Shown here piece by piece: positions 6,007-11,250 of a stretch of DNA of 11,250 nucleotides; within the stretch, counting starts at the first letter, position 1, and each line of letters begins with the position of its first letter. Source of the DNA: JAAEQG01 sp023133475 (GTDB taxonomy: Bacteria > Planctomycetota > Phycisphaerae > UBA1845). The position numbers and the translations under genes were made by a program. The stretch spans positions 1-11,250 of the forward strand of contig DAOVLE010000174.1 of the NCBI GenBank assembly GCA_030631415.1. Direction: 5' to 3'. The notes beneath the pieces are model-generated. The model worked only from the letters and a program-made list of their open reading frames with translations, was not told the origin of the DNA and made no database searches.

Positions 6007-7074
6007 GTGAAAGATCGAGGGCGACAAACTTTCGACGCCGGCGAGTTGGCGGTGGTCCTAAGCCACTACGATTTGGGCGTCATCGAGTCCATCACTCCAT
6101 TCGAGCGCGGTTCGCGCAAAAGCCCCAAGGTGGGCATCGTCTGCGAAACGGGCAAGTTCGTGCTCAAACGTCGCGACATGGAGCGGAGCAGCCTATTGCG
6201 GATGCGCTTCGCCCATGCGTTGCAGGCCCATTTGCACGCCGCCGGGTTTCCCTTGCCGTTGCTGGTTACTCCGCGCGATTCCGACGAGATGATGTTCATG
6301 CTGCGCGACCAGACTTACGAGCTTTTCGAGTTCGTCGCAGGCCACCACTATCGCGGTAGTGACGCGGAAACGTTCGACGCAGGGCGGGTGCTGGCCTGGT
6401 TTCACCAGAAGGCTGAGGGGTTCGTCTACAGCGAGGAGTTGCCGACCGGAAATTATCACGATGCCCTTGCGGTGCGGACGGGGCTCAACGGCATCCCGGG
6501 GCAATTATCCGGTCACGAAAGTGTCACCGGCAAGGAAAGCGAATTGTTGGGTGTGGCTCAAGCGCTGTTTGACGCCTATGACAACGCTGCCGAGAGGGTC
6601 GAAGACGTAGGTTTGGGCGACTTGGGCACGTGTGTGGTTCATTCCGACTGGCATCCCGGCAACATGCTGTTCCGCCATGAGCAGGTGGCTGCCGTGGTGG
6701 ACTACGACGCCGCCCGATATGCGAAACGGGTGCTCGACGTTGCCAACGGCATGCTCCAATTCTCCATGGCAGCCGACAGCAAACCGGAGCATTGGCCTGA
6801 CAATCTCGATGAGAGGCACCTCATGCAGTTTATCGCCGGTTATGAGTCGGTGCACCGTTTGACGGCGGTGGAGAAGCGCTGCCTGGTCCCTCTAATGATC
6901 GAGGCGTTGATCGCCGAATGCGTGGTCCCCATCGCCGCGACCGGATTTTTCGGGAAATTGCAGGGCTTCGGCTTTATGAAGATCGTGCGGCGGAAGGTCG
7001 GATGGATGGAGAACCATGCCGAACAGCTCGGTGAGCAATTCGTCTCCATCTCGCTCATGAATAATCAGGGTTAG
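6007..7074 (+). CDS. APH/choline-kinase-fold phosphotransferase (355 aa)
   Basis: A protein-kinase-like small-molecule kinase of the aminoglycoside phosphotransferase (APH) superfamily. The nucleotide-binding lobe includes the candidate ATP lysine K54 (FVLKRR). The catalytic loop is H212-S-D214-W-H216-P-G-N219, and the metal-binding motif is D232-Y-D234. These match the HxDxHxxN and DxD motifs of the family. The substrate is unknown: the superfamily includes homoserine, choline, methylthioribose and fructosamine kinases as well as antibiotic kinases, and nothing here points to resistance. The start is GTG 6007, because the N-lobe sequence (HYDLGVIESITPFERGSRKS) begins only 20 residues in and no ATG fits. 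It has no signal peptide and is cytoplasmic. The M48 lipoprotein gene follows 89 bp later on the same strand and could be co-transcribed. Confidence 0.85.
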   Translation: MKDRGRQTFDAGELAVVLSHYDLGVIESITPFERGSRKSPKVGIVCETGKFVLKRRDMERSSLLRMRFAHALQAHLHAAGFPLPLLVTPRDSDEMMFMLRDQTYELFEFVAGHHYRGSDAETFDAGRVLAWFHQKAEGFVYSEELPTGNYHDALAVRTGLNGIPGQLSGHESVTGKESELLGVAQALFDAYDNAAERVEDVGLGDLGTCVVHSDWHPGNMLFRHEQVAAVVDYDAARYAKRVLDVANGMLQFSMAADSKPEHWPDNLDERHLMQFIAGYESVHRLTAVEKRCLVPLMIEALIAECVVPIAATGFFGKLQGFGFMKIVRRKVGWMENHAEQLGEQFVSISLMNNQG

Positions 7075-7128
7075 TTCGGGCGCAAGTATTGCCGGTTCGG
7101 TTTGCTTGCGGGAGGGTTATATTCGACG

Positions 7129-7159
7129 CTTGTTCCACACACTCGCCGTGTGGAGCAAG
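7129..7159 (+). promoter_or_regulatory. Leader hairpin sequestering the Shine-Dalgarno of the M48 gene
   Basis: CTTGTTCCACAC (7129-7140) and GTGTGGAGCAAG (7148-7159) form a continuous 12-bp stem in RNA (11 Watson-Crick pairs and one U-G) with the loop ACTCGCC. The Shine-Dalgarno GGAG (7152-7155), 8 nt before ATG 7164, is fully within the stem, paired to UUCC. A TATATT box at 7118-7123 would start transcription near 7130, putting the hairpin at the 5' end of the mRNA; its -35 is weak. If the gene is instead read through from the kinase gene, the hairpin still blocks the same site. Translational control, for example by temperature, is inference. Confidence 0.5.
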
Positions 7160-7163
7160 AGGG

Positions 7164-7763
7164 ATGGCACGTATAGCGCTGATCATACTCATTGTATTTC
7201 TGTCGGGTTGTCACGGTTCATCGTCGGGTTTATGGTTCCCGTGCCATATGACTCCGGAGGCGGAGGCTCTGGCGGGCACCCGGGCGGCTCCGAGATTGGA
7301 GGCCCGCTACGGCGGGATTGTTCGTGATGCTCAGGCAGAGCAACGCATGGAACGTCTCGGGCAACGTTTGTGTACGGGGACGCCCGCGATTCCCTGCCGG
7401 TTGCAGTGTCGGATACTGGACTCGGAGAAGATCAACGCGTTTTCCCTGCCTGGTGGGCGTGTTTATGTGACCCGGGGGCTTTACGCTCAATTAGTTACGG
7501 ACGATTTGTTGGCAGCGGTGCTCGCACACGAAGCCGCTCATATCACTTCCAGGGACCATTTCAAATCCCGGTGCTCGAGTAGCCGTGCGGTTCTGGATCG
7601 AGAGACGTGCGCCGACATTACCGCCGTGGGGTATCTACAGGCTGCCGGAGTCAAACCCAAGGCGATGCTTCATGTTGTCCAAATCATAGAGGACGTTCAA
7701 CCGCAAGGCTGGTCCGATATCCGCTCGGAGGCGATCATCCAATCCCTAAACAGTTCGGGATGA
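7164..7763 (+). CDS. M48-family zinc metalloprotease lipoprotein (199 aa)
   Basis: A short M48 peptidase. The zinc site is H122-E123-A-A-H126 in VLAHEAAH, with E147 of ETCAD as the likely third ligand. The family motif NAFSLPGGRVYVTRGL is at residues 91-106, and LQAAGVKPKAM follows the ligand glutamate. The N-terminus MARIALIILIVFLSGC carries a lipobox (LSGC), so Cys16 should be lipidated and the enzyme anchored to a membrane facing the periplasm. This resembles quality-control proteases such as LoiP/YcaL and BepA but lacks the TPR region of BepA. It is at the small end of the family. The frame is open 25 codons upstream of ATG 7164, but the lipobox and GGAG at 8 nt fix this start. The Shine-Dalgarno is inside a strong hairpin. 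It is convergent with pepD. Confidence 0.9.
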   Translation: MARIALIILIVFLSGCHGSSSGLWFPCHMTPEAEALAGTRAAPRLEARYGGIVRDAQAEQRMERLGQRLCTGTPAIPCRLQCRILDSEKINAFSLPGGRVYVTRGLYAQLVTDDLLAAVLAHEAAHITSRDHFKSRCSSSRAVLDRETCADITAVGYLQAAGVKPKAMLHVVQIIEDVQPQGWSDIRSEAIIQSLNSSG

Positions 7764-7790
7764 CCCGAATATTTCACCGCGGAGCACGTG

Positions 7791-7825
7791 GGAAATGGAA
7801 AATTGAAAATGAAAAATGGAAAATG
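7791..7825 (+). repeat. Heptameric repeat array 4
   Basis: Five units in register: GGAAATG, GAAAATT, GAAAATG, AAAAATG, GAAAATG. It starts 28 bp after the M48 stop codon and has the gene's orientation. It forms the left side of a symmetric module with REPIN copy E and array 5. Confidence 0.75.
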
Positions 7826-7848
7826 TTGATTTGGCGACGTTTTCAGTT

Positions 7849-7905
7849 GTAGGGCGGGTTCTACCCGCCACGCGGTGCCGCAAAGGCGGGTGAAACCCGC
7901 CCTAC
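7849..7905 (+). repeat. REPIN-like 57-bp element, copy E
   Basis: The left unit has a TCT loop and the right a TTC loop (read from its own GTAG). Both have perfect GGCGGGT/ACCCGCC stems, and the spacer is ACGCGGTGCCGCAAA. The outer ends extend the palindrome by a few bases (AGTT before, AACT after). It lies between the convergent M48 and pepD genes, centred between two inverted heptamer arrays. Confidence 0.85.
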
Positions 7906-7961
7906 AACTGCGGATTGTCGTCGCCAAGCACTCACGTGTGCACATAACTACAATGTTCTTC

Positions 7962-8000
7962 CTCCCCCCATTTTCCATTTTCCATTTTCCCCATTTCCCC
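7962..8000 (-). repeat. Heptameric repeat array 5 (inverted orientation)
   Basis: CATTTTC three times in register (7969-7989), then CCCATTT and CCCC, preceded by a C-rich start. On the minus strand this is a GAAAATG-type array that begins at the base immediately after the pepD stop codon TAA (8003-8001). The orientation again matches the gene it follows. Confidence 0.75.
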
Positions 8001-9512
8001 TTACGCTTTGGCCAACTCCGCCAGCACTGCACGCAGGTACTTCCACATTCTTTGCACCGAAGCGACGTAAACCCGTTCGTCGGGGCTGTGGGCGCCGGTG
8101 ATCCGCGGGCCGAACGAAATCATATCCATCTGACCGATACGCTCGCCGATAATGCCGCACTCCAGACCGGCATGGATTGCAGTCACCGTGGGAGCCTGCC
8201 CGAAGAGCTGCTCGTAAACCGTGCGGCAAGTCGCCAACACCGGCGAGTTGACGTTCGGCTCCCAACTCGGATAGCCGTTGGTGGCAGAGACCTCGGCGCC
8301 GGCCAACTTGCCCACCGCCGCGATCTGACGCAAGGTCACGTGAATCTGCACCGCGGACGAGCTACGCGACAACGTGCCCACCACCACTTCTATCGAACCG
8401 CCCGTTTCGTTAATGGTGGTGGTGACCGTGGCAACGTTGTTCGACGTTTCCACCAGACCGGTAATATCGGGATGCATACTCATGACGCCGTGGGGCAAAG
8501 CCGCCAAAGCCGCCAGCAGACACTGGGTATCGGCGACGGAAATGACTGCAGGCATCTCACCACGGGCAACCTTTTCGACGCCAATCGCAGGGTCGTCTTC
8601 CGCCGATTCACGAGCGGCTTCTGCCTGGACGCGGTTCGCCGCCTGCTCCAAAGCGGCACCGGTCCCGCTGGGGCCGACCACCAACGCCCGGGCTTCCCGA
8701 GCAATCGCGTTTCGCAGGCTTCCACCGCTGAAGTCAGCCAGTTGCAACTGGTCACATCGGCTGCCCAACAAGGTGCGGGCGAGCAGCTTGTTGGCATTGC
8801 CGCGGTTCTTGTGAATGTCCCCACCGGAATGCCCACCGCACAGGCCTTTGACAGTCACTCGGTACAGTTCGAGGCTGCTCGCCGGTGGGCAGGTTTCCAA
8901 AACCCAACTCAGAGTGGTATCACAGCCGCCGGCAGAGCCGATATAGAGTGCATCATCCTCCTCGGAGTCCAGGTTCAGCAGACGCCGACCGCTGAAGAAA
9001 TCCGGTGTCACCGCGTTGGCTCCGGTCATGCCGGCTTCCTCGTCGGCGGTAAAGAGCAGTTCGAGAGGCCCATGGACCACGTCCGGCATGCAGGCCGCCG
9101 CCAGCCCCAATGCCACCCCGATACCGTTGTCAGCCCCCAGGGTGGTGCCGTCGGCGCGGACGATTTGTTCGTTTTCCGTCGGGTCATGCTCGACAATCAA
9201 CTTGATCGGATCGTTGTCGAAGTCGTGCTTTGTGCCGGCGTTCTTTTCGCACACCATGTCCAGATGGCCTTGCAGAACGGTGATCGGTGCCGCCTGACAA
9301 CCTGGGGAAGCCGGCACCTCAATCAGCAGGTTCCCAACCGCATCCTCGCGCACCGGGAGGCGGTTCTCCTTTGCCACAGCCTTGATATGTTGCCGAATAC
9401 GCTCCTCCCGCTTGGACGGGCGCGGAACCGCGGCGATACCGGCGAAAAAACGCCATACCGGGGCCGGGTCCAGAGATTCAACTGCTACCGGGTTTGCTGG
9501 GGTGCTCATCAT
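8001..9512 (-). CDS. pepD: Aminoacyl-histidine dipeptidase (M20C, PepD-type)
   Basis: A cytosolic di-zinc peptidase of the M20C family that cleaves dipeptides such as Xaa-His, feeding amino-acid recycling. The metal and catalytic residues are all visible: H83 and D85 (QGHLDMV), bridging D128 (LGADNG), catalytic E158 with E159 (TADEEAGM), D182 (NLDSEEDD) and H475 (GAHSPDERV). The lid/dimerisation domain lies between, with SGGDIHKNRGNA near residue 230. At 503 aa it is close to E. coli PepD (485 aa) and complete. Two ATGs are adjacent. ATG 9509 is better placed (4 nt after GAGGA) than ATG 9512 (1 nt), so the protein may begin MSTPANP. It follows the citrate synthase gene on the same strand across a 149-bp repeat-filled gap and ends directly at heptamer array 5. 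Confidence 0.93.
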   Translation of the reverse strand: MMSTPANPVAVESLDPAPVWRFFAGIAAVPRPSKREERIRQHIKAVAKENRLPVREDAVGNLLIEVPASPGCQAAPITVLQGHLDMVCEKNAGTKHDFDNDPIKLIVEHDPTENEQIVRADGTTLGADNGIGVALGLAAACMPDVVHGPLELLFTADEEAGMTGANAVTPDFFSGRRLLNLDSEEDDALYIGSAGGCDTTLSWVLETCPPASSLELYRVTVKGLCGGHSGGDIHKNRGNANKLLARTLLGSRCDQLQLADFSGGSLRNAIAREARALVVGPSGTGAALEQAANRVQAEAARESAEDDPAIGVEKVARGEMPAVISVADTQCLLAALAALPHGVMSMHPDITGLVETSNNVATVTTTINETGGSIEVVVGTLSRSSSAVQIHVTLRQIAAVGKLAGAEVSATNGYPSWEPNVNSPVLATCRTVYEQLFGQAPTVTAIHAGLECGIIGERIGQMDMISFGPRITGAHSPDERVYVASVQRMWKYLRAVLAELAKA

Positions 9513-9525
9513 GTCCTCATTCGTT

Positions 9526-9581
9526 GTATAAGGGTTCCAAACGCCGCATCATGCCACAAAGGCGGGTGAAACCCGCCCTAC
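9526..9581 (+). repeat. REPIN-like element, copy F (left arm decayed)
   Basis: The right unit is intact (loop TTC read from its GTAG) and the spacer GCATCATGCCACAAA differs from copy A's by one base. The left unit keeps GTA and GGGTTCCA but has lost stem pairing and one base (56 bp in all). It lies 13 bp upstream of the pepD start codon, so the half-hairpin would be in the pepD mRNA leader. Sequence after it (GTGATTACGC) is shared with copy A. Confidence 0.75.
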
Positions 9582-9597
9582 AATTGTGATTACGCAT

Positions 9598-9630
9598 GGG
9601 TGCCCCGCCCCTTCCAGGGGTGGGGCACCC
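9598..9630 (-). terminator. Strong hairpin downstream of citrate synthase, possible terminator
   Basis: A 15-bp stem with one mismatch that could be a wobble pair: GGGTGCCCCGCCCCT (9598-9612) and AGGGGTGGGGCACCC (9616-9630), with loop TCC. It lies 32 bp after the citrate synthase stop on the minus strand. No U-tract follows, so classic intrinsic termination is uncertain. It is absent at the corresponding place in the related block near 3125-3154, so it may itself be an inserted repeat. Confidence 0.45.
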
Positions 9631-9632
9631 GT

Positions 9633-9664
9633 CACGCTCCCCGTTGGGGAGCCGCTAAACGCTA
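9633..9664 (-). repeat. GCCGCTAAACGC repeat, containing the citrate synthase stop codon
   Basis: Matches 3155-3186 at 28 of 32 bases. It contains the hairpin GCTCCCC-GTT-GGGGAGC (9636-9652). Its last three bases (9662-9664) are, on the minus strand, the TAG stop of citrate synthase. In the copy at 3155-3186 the same bases are non-coding. Confidence 0.6.
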
Positions 9665-10939
9665 TCCGCCAACCTGCTGCTTGATCCACTCGGTGGTCAC
9701 CGACTTGGGCCTGGTGATCGGCGTCCCAATTGCCCGGTTGAGGATCATCTGAGAACACATCCCCACCGCCCGGGACACGCCGAAGATGGCGGTGTAGAAC
9801 GGCGGTTGCTTCACCCCAAAGGCGTACATCAGCACACCGGACAGAGCGTCAACATTGGGGTTGGTGTTCTTGGCTTTGCCGTGCTCCTTGAGCACCCCGG
9901 GGACAACCTGGAGCATGATGTCCGCCAGCTTGAAGAGCGGCTCATCCGGGCACGCCTTCAGGCCGAACTCGTGGCAGGCAGTGTAACGCGGGTCCGTGCA
10001 ACGCAGCACAGCATGCCCGAAACCGGGGATGACCCGACCGGAATTAAGCGTCTCCCAGGCATATTCCTTCAACTGCTCTGCCGTCGGCACGCCGTTGAAC
10101 TTCTCATGGAGAGCCAAGTGAAACTTCAGACACTCCTGGTTGGCCAATCCGTGCAACGGGCCTGCCAGACCGTTCAGGCCGGCGGCAACCGAATAATACG
10201 GGTCGGAAAGGGCCGATCCGCACACGTGGCAAAGGTTGGCGCTGACGTTGCCGCTCTCATGATCGGCGTGCAGGTTAAGATAAAGCCGCATGAGGTCCGC
10301 CAGCCTGCCCGTCGGATCGGGGACTCCCATCATGTGGGCGAAGTTGGCACTCCAGTCCTTGTTGGGATCGCGGGGAATCAATTTGCCATCTTCGTAGCGA
10401 ATCCGATAGACCCCGGCAGTCAAAGCGGGCATCTTGGCCAACAAGTCGAGTGAATCCTCCAGGCATGCCTCCCAGTACTCCTGCTTGCGCATGCCTTCGT
10501 CGTAGCGCTTGCGGAACTTGGAGCCACGCTGCAACGCAACCAGCGCTATGCTCTGCATAGCCATCGGGTGCGTGTCCTTGGGCAGCGCCCGCAGAACGTC
10601 GAACACATAGTCGGGCACGTCGGCACGACCAGCCAAGTCAGCCTGCAACCCCTTCAGCGAATCCGCGTCGGGCAACTCGCCGGTGAGCAACAGCCAGAAC
10701 ATCTCCTCCGGGCAGCGATCGGTTATTTTCTCAAGTGGGATTCCACGAACGATCAACCCCGTCTCCGGGCTGACCGTCGAGGTATCGCAAACCTGAGCCT
10801 TGACTCCACGCATACCCCCGTAGGCCTGGGTCACGGTGACCTCCGAGATAGCCTTGTCTCCGTATTTGGTTACCAGGCCTTTGATCTCGTTCTGAAACTG
10901 CGGAAGCTTGTTCGCAAAAACATCCTTGAGTTTTGCCAT
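9662..10939 (-). CDS. Citrate synthase, eukaryotic (mitochondrial) type
   Basis: Catalyses oxaloacetate + acetyl-CoA + water to citrate + CoA, the entry step of the TCA cycle, in the cytoplasm. The 425-aa sequence resembles the mitochondrial Si-citrate synthase rather than the usual GltA of proteobacteria. The catalytic triad is H263 (GPLHGLANQE), H309 (GFGHAVLR) and D364 (NPNVDALSG), which by motif correspond to H274, H320 and D375 of the pig enzyme. R318 (TDPRY) corresponds to its oxaloacetate-binding arginine. NLHADHESGNVSA (222-234) is also typical. The N-terminus matches the mature enzyme without a targeting peptide. The start ATG has a good Shine-Dalgarno, GAGGTG, 7 nt away. pepD follows on the same strand. 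The stop codon lies in a repeat. Confidence 0.95.
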   Translation of the reverse strand: MAKLKDVFANKLPQFQNEIKGLVTKYGDKAISEVTVTQAYGGMRGVKAQVCDTSTVSPETGLIVRGIPLEKITDRCPEEMFWLLLTGELPDADSLKGLQADLAGRADVPDYVFDVLRALPKDTHPMAMQSIALVALQRGSKFRKRYDEGMRKQEYWEACLEDSLDLLAKMPALTAGVYRIRYEDGKLIPRDPNKDWSANFAHMMGVPDPTGRLADLMRLYLNLHADHESGNVSANLCHVCGSALSDPYYSVAAGLNGLAGPLHGLANQECLKFHLALHEKFNGVPTAEQLKEYAWETLNSGRVIPGFGHAVLRCTDPRYTACHEFGLKACPDEPLFKLADIMLQVVPGVLKEHGKAKNTNPNVDALSGVLMYAFGVKQPPFYTAIFGVSRAVGMCSQMILNRAIGTPITRPKSVTTEWIKQQVGG

Positions 10940-11043
10940 GACGTTTCACCTCTTGGTTTGTCAACATGTTGTGGATGCACCATCAGCCGCCGCCCAGGCG
11001 GCCGATAACAGAACGAAATACTACCAGACCCGCCCCAAAATAC

Positions 11044-11169
11044 AACCACCTGCCGTGGTTCCTCGCTTACGCTTCTAGTATGACAGCGCTAATGCTGTTT
11101 TCGGCGAGACAGTTTCGCGTCTCGACGGGTCGCGCTAGGCCCGGCATTTATGCCGGGTGAGATGGCCTA
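11044..11169. other. Run of short hairpins upstream of citrate synthase
   Basis: This lies in the 311-bp stretch 10940-11250, which has no gene. Hairpins in order are: AACCAC/GTGGTT (11044-11060), ACAGC/GCTGT followed by TTT (11083-11098), CGAGAC/GTCTCG (11105-11124), and CCCGGCA/TGCCGGG (11140-11157) nested within TAGGCC...GGCCTA (11136-11169). Nearer the gene is GCCGCC/GGCGGC (10986-11002) in the mRNA leader. The ACAGC hairpin with its T-run could be a weak terminator for a plus-strand transcript. No promoter is convincing. Confidence 0.4.
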
Positions 11170-11178
11170 ACAAAGAAT

Positions 11179-11229
11179 CCCCCCCAGTTCCGCCCCGCCG
11201 CCGAAGGCGGCGGGGCGGAACTGGGGGGG
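11179..11229. repeat. Perfect 24-bp inverted repeat with GAA loop
   Basis: A left arm of seven C then AGTTCCGCCCCGCCGCC (11179-11202), the loop GAA (11203-11205) and a perfectly complementary right arm (11206-11229). No mismatch in 24 pairs. No U-tract follows on either strand within the window. It could be a bidirectional terminator, a nuclease-resistant RNA end, or another intergenic repeat family. Confidence 0.75.
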
Positions 11230-11250
11230 CAAAGCCAACCGCTCTAATAC

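Noticed and set aside
6007..7074. Aminoglycoside-resistance gene
   Set aside because: Only the general kinase fold motifs are present. The gene is in a housekeeping context without mobile elements, and the family has many metabolic members.
7089..7163. N-terminal extension of the M48 protein to an upstream start
   Set aside because: It would bury the lipobox signal peptide 25 residues in and ignore the GGAG placed for ATG 7164.
2977..8000. CRISPR array
   Set aside because: The 57-bp palindromes are dispersed hundreds to thousands of bases apart, the tandem units are only 7 bp, and no cas gene is present.
7875..9569. Open frame of 564 codons on the plus strand
   Set aside because: It is antisense to pepD, whose catalytic residues are complete, and it runs through REPIN and heptamer repeats. 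The product is rich in His/Arg/Gln without any domain.
10959..10964. Perfect TTGACA on the minus strand upstream of citrate synthase
   Set aside because: A -10 box at 16-18 bp would fall on the start codon, downstream of the good Shine-Dalgarno, so it cannot drive this gene.
11165..11250. GCCTAAC, resembling the RYYYAAC end of an integron attC site, followed by an inverted repeat
   Set aside because: A perfect 24-bp stem with a 3-nt loop lacks the bulged R/L box pattern of attC, the matching GTTRRRY end is not in the window, and no integrase or cassette genes are visible.

Overview
The window is bacterial chromosome of moderately high GC with eight protein-coding genes, no recognisable RNA gene and no transposase or prophage gene. 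A lipobox lipoprotein, Sec-type signal peptides, a flagellar chaperone (FliS) and a mitochondrial-type citrate synthase point to a flagellated diderm-type bacterium. The large secreted beta-sandwich/TIM-barrel-like protein and the repeat-packed intergenic spaces fit Planctomycetota or a relative best. That placement is an inference from style, not from a marker gene.

Layout: (1) 1-263, palindrome-rich leader. (2) 264-2969 (+), 901-aa secreted multidomain protein related to glycoside hydrolases. (3) 2970-3348, repeat-filled spacer. (4) 3349-3816 (+), FliS. (5) 3817-4195, repeat-filled spacer. (6) 4196-5335 (+), secreted TPR protein. (7) 5396-5959 (-), HD-domain hydrolase, convergent with the TPR gene. 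(8) 6007-7074 (+), APH-fold kinase, divergent from the HD gene. (9) 7164-7763 (+), M48 metalloprotease lipoprotein. (10) 8001-9512 (-), M20C aminoacyl-histidine dipeptidase (PepD). (11) 9662-10939 (-), citrate synthase. (12) 10940-11250, a leader with a run of hairpins ending in a perfect 24-bp inverted repeat. Apart from the two possible co-directional pairs (kinase/M48 and citrate synthase/PepD), the genes look independently transcribed. They do not form one pathway.

The most distinctive feature is the intergenic DNA. Six copies of a REPIN-like element (four well-preserved 57-bp copies and two decayed ones) each consist of two head-to-head REP units. Each unit is GTAG plus a 7-bp hairpin, and the units are separated by a conserved, directional 15-nt spacer. 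A second GTAG-headed REPIN-like element of different sequence lies at 28-90. Five arrays of degenerate 7-bp repeats (GAAAATG/CATTTTC type) lie between genes, four of them directly 3' of a stop codon. At two loci the arrays flank a REPIN in inverted orientation, giving a symmetric composite module. In two genes the stop codon lies within repeat sequence. No RAYT transposase, the expected mobiliser of GTAG-type REPs, is encoded here, so it would have to act from elsewhere. A hairpin that would pair the Shine-Dalgarno sequence of the M48 lipoprotein gene is the clearest candidate regulatory RNA structure.
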